Source: Scilla litardierei
Taxonomy: Eukaryota; Streptophyta; Magnoliopsida; Asparagales; Asparagaceae
Reading direction: 5' to 3'
Length of the DNA stretch: 64,000 nt
Assembly: GCA_030789695.1 (NCBI GenBank)
Contig: CM061132.1
Coordinates: 30,280,418-30,344,417 of the forward strand
The first letter of the stretch is position 1; every line of letters starts with the position of its first letter. Below are positions 9,267-19,365 of this stretch, piece after piece. The notes below the pieces were generated by a model. That model was not told the DNA's origin and did no database searches. It saw only the letters and a program-made list of their open reading frames with translations. The position numbers and the translations under genes are program-made.

Positions 9267-11015
9267 ATGGTGCTTCCAAAGAAAATGCGAGCGGGCTCTA
9301 TACAATCCTACATATATCTCGCTGCATTCTATCAGGCTGATGGAGAATCCTTCAGGGAAGCCTTGTCTAGGTTTGAAGGAATGTTAGAAATGTTCCAGAC
9401 GGAGTCAGACCATGAGTGGAATGACTCCACGCTATTTGATATCTTCACTAGAAGGCTAAAGGGACCCTCACGTGAGTTTTTGAAGAGGATGCAAGTGGGG
9501 AAGTTCAGTGATCTACAGTTGGCAGCAGCCTTGGAGCAAATGATAGATGATGCTCGATCTACCGGTTCACTAACCGTTACGGTAAGTATACCATACGACC
9601 AAGTATTCATCGATTTTGTTATGGCTAATGTCTCTAGCGCAGGTACTATTATAGATGGAGTGTATGCTTCACTTGAAGGTGATCATATCCACCTTTACAC
9701 CATCAACACTCCACAAATAATGACATCTGAACTGTCAAAGGAGGACACATATATGGACCTATTGAGAAACATTATTGACGTAGTTCGAGATTCCGGTCCA
9801 TTGACAATAACGGCAGGTGAACCTTTTGAGCTCGAATTTCAAAACTTTATTACTCATTGTATCTCTTTCACAGGCACAATTGATGATGGAGTCTATGCTC
9901 TAGTTGAGGGGCACAAGACCCACTTTTATACCGCGGTCAAGATACATGAGCCCATAGAGCCACCTGCACCTACTATTGAGGAGGCCAAGCCATGCAATCG
10001 GGTGCCTCGAGCTCCAGGACAGAAACAAAGAAGGAGGCATGAAAAGGAGATGATGACGTTTACATTGCCTTCTATACCTGAGGAGCCTAAGGAGGATGTC
10101 CATGTTCAGCTTGGGGGAGAGTCAGCTTGTGTCATCGTCGCTCCCCCTTGCCACCCACATGAGCCAGAGCTTGCTTTTAAGGAGGCCTTACATGCGGAGC
10201 CAGAGCTTGTCACCGAGGAGGCCGTGCATTGGGACGAGGACACAACCATTCATGAGGATCCCAAGCATTGCCCTCCTCCTTTCGAGCTACCGCAGCCACC
10301 TCTGCTTTCTACAGAGGCTGAGCATCCCTCAGAGGCCCACCCTTCCACTGACGCCAATGACAATCCCACAGAGCTTATGGCTCCCCTTCAGGGAGATCTC
10401 TTTACTCCCTCGCCCTTTATATTTGACTCCCCTCCCGTGTATGATGCTTGCTATGATTCATATTTTGACGACTCATTGCACCTTTTGCAGGATTCATGTA
10501 CATACGATCAAGAGGTACGATGGGACGTATACGAGGAGGAGAGCGAGGAGTTAGCACCCATGGATGCTATTGAATATGATCAGGAGATGCGATGGGATAA
10601 GTCTGACGATGATGAGGAGCTGCTTGATGAGACCTACGCTTATATGCCCAAGCTACCTGAACAACCTGAGGCGAACCACAAAGAGTTGATCGACGTGGTA
10701 CACGAGAGTAGAGATTTATTTCCAGGGAAGTGTTGTCAACCATTTTTAATTTTAAATACTTATGTTGATGACCCTCTTTGGAATACATTTATTTTGGGGA
10801 AAAATTATCCACATCAGATTGATGTGGCTTATCTCTTGCAGGGTACAGGTGGAGTCCTTGGAGAGGTGCTGGGAGCCGCATTGCTGGAATCTGATGGAGT
10901 CCGTGGACACACGTGCCTGGCAGAGCCACGGAAGGAGCAGTTGGAGCAGTTGCCTGTACCGGTAAAGATACTGGATCCGCCTTTTGCTATAGGTGATATC
11001 AATCCAGTAGTGTAG
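9267..11015 (+). CDS. 582-aa gag-like protein with an internal duplication, unknown function
   Basis: Uninterrupted 582-codon frame downstream of the tRNA-Asp primer site. Residues 20-90 faintly resemble retrotransposon gag (EALSRFEGMLEMFQ, FTRRLKGPSREFLKRM), a weak assignment. Residues about 90-230 hold two related segments: LTVTVSIPYDQVFIDFVM with IDGVYASLEGDHIHLYT, and LTITAGEPFELEFQNFIT with DDGVYALVEGHKTHFYT. A Pro/Glu-rich middle and an acidic part with two copies of YDQEVRWD/YDQEMRWD follow. The C-terminal part contains NTYVDDPLWNTFILGKNY and AYLLQGTGGVLGEVLGAA. No zinc knuckle, protease or polymerase motif is visible. The ATG is chosen as the first of the frame. It is intact in an element that inserted recently. 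It may be a gag-derived or accessory protein. Confidence 0.6.
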   Translation: MVLPKKMRAGSIQSYIYLAAFYQADGESFREALSRFEGMLEMFQTESDHEWNDSTLFDIFTRRLKGPSREFLKRMQVGKFSDLQLAAALEQMIDDARSTGSLTVTVSIPYDQVFIDFVMANVSSAGTIIDGVYASLEGDHIHLYTINTPQIMTSELSKEDTYMDLLRNIIDVVRDSGPLTITAGEPFELEFQNFITHCISFTGTIDDGVYALVEGHKTHFYTAVKIHEPIEPPAPTIEEAKPCNRVPRAPGQKQRRRHEKEMMTFTLPSIPEEPKEDVHVQLGGESACVIVAPPCHPHEPELAFKEALHAEPELVTEEAVHWDEDTTIHEDPKHCPPPFELPQPPLLSTEAEHPSEAHPSTDANDNPTELMAPLQGDLFTPSPFIFDSPPVYDACYDSYFDDSLHLLQDSCTYDQEVRWDVYEEESEELAPMDAIEYDQEMRWDKSDDDEELLDETYAYMPKLPEQPEANHKELIDVVHESRDLFPGKCCQPFLILNTYVDDPLWNTFILGKNYPHQIDVAYLLQGTGGVLGEVLGAALLESDGVRGHTCLAEPRKEQLEQLPVPVKILDPPFAIGDINPVV

Positions 11016-13004
11016 AAATTTTATGCTTTCAATAAACACGAATTCTCTCGACAGCGAGAGGACCGTATAGATTTGTTTGAATAAATATCACCTCATATGA
11101 CGGCCACAATAATCTTTTACACCCCAAACCCATTATATATATTAATTGCCCACTTTGTATTTTGATGTGTCACATCCTTTTTGCTCACCACCCACCGAGC
11201 ATTTCTTTCAAGTGAAACCTTACTTTCTTATTTGTTTGACTTGATATCGCTTAGTGAAGCCGTGATATTTTTGATCGAGTCATTTGAATAAGATTGTTTG
11301 GTATAAGCTTGGGGGAAGGCGCTCTCATGCATCATTGTATGTGCATGTAGTTGCATTAGGATCTCATGTCATTCATTTCATCATTTTGCATTCACCCCCC
11401 TATTATTATCGTTGTTCCTCATATTCTTCCATTATGATCACATTGAGGACAATGTGAAGTTTAAGCTTGGGGAAGTGCATTTCCATGCCATTTAGATGCA
11501 TTAGTTGCATTTTTACTTTATTTTAGGGTTTTTTAAATTTTTTCAAAATTTTTGCATCATCTTTTTGATTTTTCCATCTTATTTTCCTTTTATGTGTGTT
11601 CATGCATCATATTGTGTGCTTGATTTTCTTTTCTTTCCTCTCTTTTATTTTATTTTCTTTATTTTCTTTTCCTTCTTTTCCTTCTTTTGCTAGATTTGTT
11701 CCATATGATGATATCTCTTATTGCTTTGGCAACCATCACGATGCTTATTATTCATTGCCATGCTACTTAGAATATTCCATAGTCTTGCTATTCACATGTG
11801 CTTGCAAATCCATTTCTTTTAATGATTCATCTACATGAATGCATGATATTAATTGAAGCTGAATGTATGGATTAGTGTTTGGTATGCTTTTGTTGGAAAT
11901 GCATCAAGATTCACGCATCATTAGTATATCTGAAGCATCAGTTTTATTGTCTTATTCACCTTCTGTTGCATGCTTGATATGATTGTGCGCTTTACCGCTT
12001 GACTTCACTCTTTATTGAGATGATTGAGAATATCCATGCTTACATATGAGTTTTAGTTGAAGTATTATTTTATTGAACCGTTCGTGCACCTCTTAGAGTG
12101 AACCGAGTGTTACATTATTTCTTTCTCCACATATATCTTTTTATTCTCTACATGTCACTTGAGTTCACCTCCTAAAGCTAATTATATCGCATCTATTTCC
12201 CAAAAATCCCCACAAAAGAAAAAGTTAGCTCCAAAAAGTCCAAAAAGTCCAAAAAGCCAAAAAGGAGCCAAAATCCAAAAATACAAATCATATAGCTCCT
12301 ACAAAAATCCAAAAAGAAAAGTGAGAAACAAAAAAGGTTCAAAAAGAAAAAAAAATGTTTCTCTATCTCATTATTGGAGCCGCAAAATACTTGGGAAAAC
12401 CAAGGCAAAAATCCCATTTTCCACTATCATATTCCTTTAGATGCGATGCCTCAAGCTAAGCTTGGGGGGTGAACTCATTTGACCATATGAGTGAGTGCGA
12501 CATTAGAGTGGAGAGGTGCACGAATGGGGAAGTTTGATAATGCTGAAACTTAGCACAATACCTTAGTTATGGAGATTTCTTATGAATCGATATAAATATG
12601 TGAATGCCATGATTTATTCTATTCTCCATTGCATGTTTGGTGTGATTCTTATATGCTTCTGTTATAACTCTTGATTGAAAAGTACATCGCCAACAATTGT
12701 ATATTAAATTCTATGAAATGCATGATGTGGATATGAATTGATTGTATGAATTTAGAGAATCCCTTTTGTTGATCTGAAAAGCTTGCAAGTGACATGTATA
12801 AGTAAGATATGAAATCTTTATAGCATGTGATTCGTATTTCCCAAGTTATCGTGATGTGTAGCTTATGGCTTGAGATCTGAGAGAATAATCTAGCGACCCC
12901 TTCCACTTCGTATTCTTTTTCATTTTTTTCCTTATTTTTACCCTTCGGGTTCGCCTTCTACTTGTCTTCCTCGAGGACGAGTAAGAGGTAAGCTTGGGGG
13001 ATTT
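11016..13004 (+). other. Non-coding 3' part of internal region 1
   Basis: AT-rich sequence without a supported gene. It contains several AGCTTGGGG strings (11306, 11464, 12459) and a low-complexity Lys-coding run near 12200-12360. Segments such as TGAACCGAG and TTTCTTTCTCCACA recur near 22515-22550, so it is homologous to the 3' part of internal region 2 (21555-23496). Confidence 0.6.
12989..13004 (+). promoter_or_regulatory. Polypurine tract before LTR B
   Basis: TAAGCTTGGGGGATTTT precedes TGATCGG, the start of LTR B. The same tract precedes LTR C at 23482-23496. It primes plus-strand DNA synthesis. Confidence 0.8.
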
Positions 13005-13310
13005 TGATCGGTCCATATTTTACACCTTTTTTCTACATATTTGCATGCCATTTCGGTTGCTCATATTGCGATTTTCACGATTATTCGATGATATTGTGTT
13101 ACTTTTCACTATTTCTTGTTTTTGTCGGATTTTAGGAAATATGGAGCGATCGGGAGCAAAAATGAGCTTAAGGGACTTGCACCCACTCCGGAGCGTCACC
13201 CAAGACACTTTTGAGGGCTATTCGGCGATGGGAGACGGGTGGAAGAAGAAGAAACTCCGTAGGAGCGACGAGGAGGAGAAACAGAGAAGATTGGGCATTT
13301 TCAGCATGCC

Positions 13311-13939
13311 ACTCGGCCGAGTGAAGGAGTCACTCGGCCGAGCAAAGAAGCCCGCTCGGCCGGCCAGATCGGACACGCAGTAGATTGAGTATCAGCGTGC
13401 ACTCGGCCGAGCATCACCATCCCACTTGGCCGAGCACGGAGACGTCACTTGCCCGAGTGGAATCACGATGACGGCAAGCAAAAATCTCAGACTTACTGGA
13501 ATCCGTCAGGCGATTGAGGGTTCCGACTCGGCCGAGTACCAAATACCCCGCGGCCGAGTGAGTAAAGCCACTCGGCCGAGTCACCTCCGAAGACAGACCC
13601 CCCAAAACCCCTGACTTACTGGAATTTTACAGGGTCTATCACTCGGCCGAGTAGAGAAGCCCACTCGACCGAGTAGAGAAGTCAACTCGGCCGAGTGATG
13701 CCGAGGACATGCAGCGCCCAGATTTTCAGATAGCCTCCCACTCTTTTGAAATCTGCTATCATTTCAGCAATCAAATTATTTTTCTCATATTTTTTATGGA
13801 TAGTAGACTTCATGACGGTTCCAACGCTGCCAAGAACGCGCAAATCGGAGGTCGGATGAAATCTGGGGAATTTCTGTAAGTTGATGCTGCAGTGCTGGAA
13901 TTTCCACTCGGCCGGGTCACATATTCCACTCGGCCGAGT
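13311..13939 (+). repeat. ACTCGGCCGAGT palindrome array (LTR B)
   Basis: About eight exact CTCGGCCGAG decamers (first at 13312, last at 13929) plus about five one-base variants. They lie in the roughly 630 bp ending about 95 bp before the TATTTAA box. Confidence 0.85.
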
Positions 13940-14425
13940 GCGGCCTGGGCCCAGATTTTAAGTTGCGGTTTGGGCTGTTTTTGGGCACGAATTTGAGGGG
14001 TTTTCTAGGGTTTCTTGCTAGGGTTTTGGGAGAGTATTTAAGGGGTTTGTAGCCACCATTAGAGGGAGATCCCCATTATGTTTTCTTAGCCCCCATATGT
14101 TTTCTTAGAGTTATTTTTAGAGGTTAGGCCATGCCCTAGGCACCCTCTTGGATCTAAAAGCTTGTATTTGGATTGAAGATCTTCATCAAGCTAAGTATTT
14201 TATTCTTTTTATTTGAATCTTTGTTTTTCTATCTTTTTGTATGCAAGCAATGATTTTTATTGATTCATATATCCTTATTGCTATGCTAGAGTAGATTTGT
14301 TGTTCTAGGGTTTGGGGATGAACACTATGGATCTAATTTCATATTTGTAATGAATGAATTTCTAAATTGCTAGAATTGCTAGGAGGTTAGGTTGTGATTG
14401 ATTTACTACGGATAGCTAGGGATTT

Positions 14426-14730
14426 CCATCGATTTGGGATTTGCAAGAGATTGGATTCTAATCGATGGGAAGGCCTAGATATTCGATTTAGGTTTACAAT
14501 TGGGTTTCTCTAGATTTGGTTTGCAAGAGATTGGACCAAAGCTAGGATTTTTAATTGTAAATCTATACACATATTCGTTTGCAAGAGATTGGACGAATAC
14601 GAACTATCACAACCTAGATCGTAACTCGGGTTTGCACGAAAGTGGGCTCGAGGAGCGATTGAACGATGACGTCGATCTTCATGCTAGTGGCTTAGGTTAG
14701 GGTTTGCAAGAGATTGGGCTCTAATCTAGG
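14426..14730 (+). repeat. Five hairpins with a constant loop (LTR B)
   Basis: H1 14426-14440 with 14455-14468 (14 pairs, one bulge). H2 14510-14520 with 14535-14545 (10 of 11). H3 14572-14578 with 14593-14599 (7). H4 14625-14631 with 14646-14652 (7, with two G-U; loop variant TTGCACGAAAGTGG). H5 14691-14703 with 14718-14730 (13 of 13, with four G-U). The other loops are TTGCAAGAGATTGG. Order and spacing match LTR A, but the stem sequences differ and remain paired. Confidence 0.9.
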
Positions 14731-15201
14731 TTGCTATAGACCGGCAATAGCGCGAGAGCGTGAGCTTGGTTCTCTATTCAGTTACGACTAGTTCACCTCA
14801 ACACAAGTCTAGTAATATTGAGATTCACTATTTACGATGATGTATGACGATCCGTAGTGGGAATTCCCTAGCCCTAGACGTCTTTATTTGGTTTTATATC
14901 CCCATACTTTGCCCGACGATTGTGACAGGATCACCGCAAGGCAAATCCCCTCTTTTATTATATTGTATTTGAATCGATATTTGACCGATTTCTCTATCTC
15001 CGACACCGACATCCATCACCATTTCCATTATATCATTCCATACCCCTCTCCACCAATAATACATTCGTAGTCAAACCAACCTAGGATAGATTGGAGCCAA
15101 CACCACCTCCTCGTGTTTGATACCCGCTCGCCACTTGACCGTGCGCTTGCGGTAAAACTACAATCGTTCTCCGGGTGTGTATCCGGGGCCGACCAAGTTT
15201 T

Positions 15202-15219
15202 TGGCGCCGTTGCCGGGGA
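15202..15219 (+). promoter_or_regulatory. Second tRNA-Asp primer binding site
   Basis: The same 18-nt TGGCGCCGTTGCCGGGGA, 6 nt after LTR B. It shows that internal region 2 starts like a separate Athila genome. Confidence 0.93.
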
Positions 15220-15368
15220 GGCGATTGCGTTTGATTCTTTTTTTACCCTAGCTACTTCTTTCTTTTATTTTTATTTTTTTTATTGTTACCATTATTATTT
15301 CATTTACTATTCTTACCTAACCCTTCCACGGTACTAATCATCTCTTTGAAACTCTGTTTCCCCTGTGC

Positions 15369-18143
15369 ATGAACACGAGATCTACGGCGGACCCAGAAGA
15401 CTTATTATTTGATCCCGAGATCGAACGTACCGCGCGGAGACTTAGAGCGGAAAAGAGACAAGATCCGGAAGGGAGGTATATGACCAACCCGGAAACTCCT
15501 GAAGAATTGGCGGCAAGGATGGCGAGGATAATTTCTATTCGCGATAGGCTTCGGCCTAAGACTTCTTCTACCACCTCATCCATTGCCATGCCGGGGTTGG
15601 CGGCTGACAAGAACTTCGAGCTAAAGACTGGATTGGTGGTTTTGATGCAACAAGACCCATTTCATGGGAACGCACATGAGAACCCCCACTACCACATCCA
15701 ACTATTCTTGTCGAAGTGCGCCACATTCCAGATGCCGGGGGTCTCCAACGATGCTATCAGATTGCGTCTCTTCCCCTTCACGCTTAAGGACAAAGCACTC
15801 TATTGGTTGAGGACGCAGGCTGACGGAGTCTTCACCACTTGGGACGAGTTGGCGAGTGCATTTATTGATAAATTCTATCCGCCATCCAAGACGGTGAAGA
15901 TCCGGAGCGCTCTCATGTCCTTCAAGCAAGGACCACAGGAGACGCTCTATGAAGCATGGGAGCGTTTTAAGGATTTGCAGCATCAATGCCCGCACCACAG
16001 TATAGAGGATTGGGAGCTAGTTCATAGCTTCTACAACGGTCTCCAACCGGGGACCAAACAAATTATTGATGCCGCGGCGAATGGTGCGATCTTATCAAAG
16101 ACTCCCGAAGAAGCTACGGCCCTAATTGAGGAGATGGCCTCAAATAACCAACAATGGGGCGATGAGCGAGGACACTCCACATCCTCCTTAAAGCCAACTA
16201 GCATCTACGAGGCAAAGGCCGTAGCGGAGCTCACGAGCAAATTTGATTCTCTCCACAAGGTGGTGGAGAGATTGGAGAAGTTCATCACGGAGCCCCAAGG
16301 AGCACCTTCCACCTCCGCGCCGACCAACCAAATGTGTGATTGGCAAGACCAATCTCAAGCCATGTACGCGGGAGGAGAGCAATGAGAAGGATCCTTGGAG
16401 CAAATACAATATGTTGCGGGGAACCAAGGGTATTGGTCCAATCCGGCTGCAAGAAATCATCCGGGATTCTCCTACGCCAACAATGAAGGAGCTTTGAACC
16501 CGCCACAACCACCAACTCAACAAGCTCGACCACCACCACCCCAAAAACAATACTATCCACCAAGGGGGCCTCCACAACAAAACTTTCAACCGAAGCAACA
16601 AGTTCCACCATATAGGCCTCCCGGATACAACCAAGGGTGGAGGAATCAAAATCAAAACCCTCCACAAGCTCCACAACGATCCGACTTCGAAACTAGAGTG
16701 GAGGCGTTCATGGTCAAGCAAAATAAGGTGAATGCTACTTTGAAGGCGGGGCAAGACTCTCTTAACACCGTAGTGGCTCAAATATCGGAGCAATTGGCGT
16801 TGCTCAATCGGAACACTCAAAGATTGCCGGCGCAACCGGAGCAAAACCCACGGGGCAACACGGGCCACATCAATGCCGTAATTGCCGTTACTACTAGAGG
16901 CGGGAAGGACACCACCCCCGCCATGATTCCTATTGAGGAGGCCGTGGATGAAAGCTTGGAGCCGATTGAGCCGATAGTTGAGATTGAAAAGGAGAAGGAG
17001 CCACAAGACAAGGAGAAATCTAGGGCAGAGCGATTAATTGAGGAGAGGCGCTTCATGCCACCGGTCCCATTCCCCCAAAGGCTCGCTAGAGCGAAAATGG
17101 AGAAGAGGCTAGCAAAATTTCTCGAGTACCTAAGAGGAGTTAGCCTTAACATCCCCTTCCTTGACGCCATCGTCGAGATCCCCACGTATGCTAAATTTTT
17201 GAAGGACTTGATTTCGGGGAGGAAAAGGAAGGAGAAGATCATGCTAGCCGAGGAGGGCTCTTGGTTCACCAAGAGAGAGAAGGAGCCGGCAAAATTCAAA
17301 GATCCGGGGAGTTTTCGGATTCCTTGCACCTTGGGCGGCGTCCCTCTTCAAAAGGCGTTGGTCGATCTTGGGGCTAGTGTGAGCCTCATGCCCCTCTCCA
17401 TGTTCTTAAAGCTAAACACCGGGACAAAGTTGAAACCCACCGACATGTGCATTCAATTAGCCGATGGACGGATAACAAGGCCGGTGGGGATCGCCGAAGA
17501 CATACCGCTACAAGTCCCGGGAGGAATATGCTTGCCATGTGACTTTGTGATCATGGACGTTAAGGAGGAGGGAGACACTTCATTGATACTTGGACGCCCA
17601 TTCCTCGCCACCGCTGGAGTCATCGTCGACGTGCGCGAAGGTACCTTAACCTTAAACGTCGGAAACATCGAGGTGGAGCTCCACATTCCTAAGGCTATGA
17701 AGCATATGCCTTATCACGAGGAACTCGACTACATGGACCTCCTTGACGAGGTGATAGAAGAGGCGATTCCTCACTCAATTGGCGCCCTTTTTGATGAAGA
17801 ATTTGAAGAAGGCCCGGATTTAGGCCAAGATGAAAAGAATGAAGACGATTCCCCCGACTTCTCCGCTGATGAAGATGAAGGCGACGCTGATGTCGCAAGG
17901 ATTCGAGAGCTCTGCAAGCTCTCGAAATTAAAGTCTCCAAAGAAAGCTCCGCCGGCACGGAGACCGGCATCACCGGTTAAGCCGTTGACCGGAGCAAACG
18001 CTAGCTTGGGGGAGCCTCCCCCCAACACTATTCGAGACGAGAGACCACCGCAGGAGAACGCGCCGCCGCCACATCCAAATCCAAGCGCGCTCCCCGGAAA
18101 GTTTGACGGGTGCATCCCGTATGCACCAAACATCCCGCATTGA
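15369..18143 (+). pseudogene. Athila gag-protease with one in-frame stop
   Basis: A single frame from ATG 15369 to 18143, broken only by TGA at 16383-16385. Gag region: MQQDPFHGNAHENPHYHIQL near residues 93-112, FKDKALYWL-like LKDKALYWLRTQADG, and ERFKDLQHQCPHH with YNGLQPGTKQIIDAAANG. Then comes a Pro/Gln-rich segment with a degenerate knuckle (CDWQDQSQAMYAGGEQ). The protease follows, with active site LVDLGASVSLMPLSMF and the later motif SLILGRPFLATAGVIVDV. DLGAS is usual for Athila. The frame ends in a Pro-rich tail at 18143 without any RT. Gag would form particles. Loss of pol makes this region non-autonomous. The TGA could be a mutation or, less likely, a readthrough site. Confidence 0.88.
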
Positions 18144-18188
18144 TTGAAAATTATAGGGGGTCGAGCTCACGACCTTAAACGAGCGCTT

Positions 18189-18206
18189 GTCGGGAGGCAA
18201 CCCGAC
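18189..18206 (+). other. Short hairpin after the gag-protease frame
   Basis: GTCGGG-AGGCAA-CCCGAC, a 6-bp perfect stem with a 6-nt loop, preceded by AAACGAGCGCTT. A similar sequence is commonly seen after the coding region of Athila-type elements. Function unknown. Confidence 0.5.
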
Positions 18207-18473
18207 GGTTTTTGCTTTATTTTTACTTTTTCTTTATTTTCGTTTTAGAAATTTTTAGTGTTTCGAGTCGTTCGCCCAAAAATTTTGTGATAACGGGTCC
18301 TATTTTTCTCGACAGGAGAGGAGATAGGTAGATCCATCATGAGGAGGATGAACGAGACGACGAGGAGCGCCCCAAGAAGGCGTTCGACGCTTAGGAGGAG
18401 GATGAAATCGACTGGAGGAAGAAAGACGGAGTTTAGAGCCCAAACGAAGACAAACAGCAGAAAACAAGGCTCA

Positions 18474-18798
18474 CTCGGCCGAGCATACTAGTCACTCGGC
18501 CGAGTACAGAAGTTCGTCCGGCCGAGCCGCTCACGAACGAGGGAAGTCTGCTGTACCCAACTCTCTGTCTATTTTCCTCATTTCATTAGAACTGCTACTC
18601 GGCCGAGTATACATTATCACTCGGCCGAGTAAAACGGATACCCTCCTAGGGCGAGTCATGCCGAGTAGCTTGAGTCACTCGGCCGAATGGACTTACTCCA
18701 CTCGGCCGAAGCTGGCAAAGCCACTCGGCCGAAGCGATGTCGGGGAGAAATTTTTTTATTTGCCTCGCTCGGCCGAGTGAGCACGTCACTCGGCCGAG
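18474..18798 (+). repeat. Internal CTCGGCCGAG palindrome array
   Basis: Six exact decamers (first 18474, last 18789) and about five variants (three ending GAA) in 325 bp, inside the element between gag-protease and the ATHILA ORF. Density and spacing match the LTR arrays. A TATA-like box follows 13 bp later. Confidence 0.88.
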
Positions 18799-18810
18799 TC
18801 GTAACTTTTT

Positions 18811-18818
18811 TATATATA
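18811..18818 (+). promoter_or_regulatory. TATA-like box of a candidate internal promoter
   Basis: TATATATAAG directly downstream of the internal palindrome array and followed by a GC-rich leader. The arrangement copies that of the LTR promoters. Transcription would run toward the ATHILA ORF at 19366. Inferred from arrangement only. Confidence 0.5.
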
Positions 18819-19025
18819 AGTGGCGAGGGGGGCGTGGATTTCGAAATCGCAAATCCCAAATCCGCCCACGCCCCCTCAGCTCCCCTCGCCCGATCTCGCT
18901 TCACCCAGCCCCCCACTCGCCCGGACGACCTCGCCCCGCCGCCGCTCGGTCCGCCACCGCCGGTCGAGCACGCCCCGGTGCCTCGCCCGAGTCGCCGCCG
19001 GCGGCACGCCGTCCGACCACCTCCG

Positions 19026-19189
19026 GTACCCCTATTTCGACTATTTTCTCCTCTTTTCGTGTATTTCTTGAGGATCCATGTGCTAAACGCCCCCCTAACC
19101 CAAATCAATTTCTATATCTATCCATTATACCCCTATTGCTCCATACATTTTGATTATTACTCGCTGATATCGCTTTTTCATGCGCAGGT
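19026..19189 (+). other. Candidate leader intron before the ATHILA ORF
   Basis: An AT-rich segment between GC-rich flanks, starting CCGGTACCCC and ending CATGCGCAG followed by GTTGC. It could be a GT-AG intron in the leader of an internal transcript. The donor is weak (GTACCC). Confidence 0.3.
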
Positions 19190-19365
19190 TGCTTTTTGGA
19201 GCTTAGGGGAGCTCAGGGGAGCTTCTACGGGCTGCTCAGGACTTCGTGGAGGCGCGGACTTCGCACGCTTCCACTGCTTAGCACTCGCGGCGTGTTTGGG
19301 TATACTCTTTCCATTCTTTTACACGCACCGCACTTTTTTCATTTTTCGGCGCGTTCGGGGCCGAT

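Larger units (their letters stand above)
13005..15195 (+). repeat. Athila LTR B, internal, diverged
   Basis: 2191 bp from TGATCGGTCC to GGCCGACCA, preceded by a polypurine tract and followed by a tRNA-Asp primer site. It has the same architecture as LTR C (palindrome array, TATA box at 14035-14041, five-hairpin array, conserved end with CGTGCGCTTGCGGTAAAACTAC) but is strongly diverged in sequence and has different terminal bases (GACCA rather than GATCA). Confidence 0.88.

Noticed and set aside
12159..12440. Lys/Ser-rich 93-codon frame
   Set aside because: Low-complexity AAAAAGTCC repeats in the non-coding 3' part of an Athila internal region.
16188..17006. 272-codon minus-strand frame
   Set aside because: Antisense of the Athila gag-protease frame; Leu/Arg/Trp-rich string without homology.
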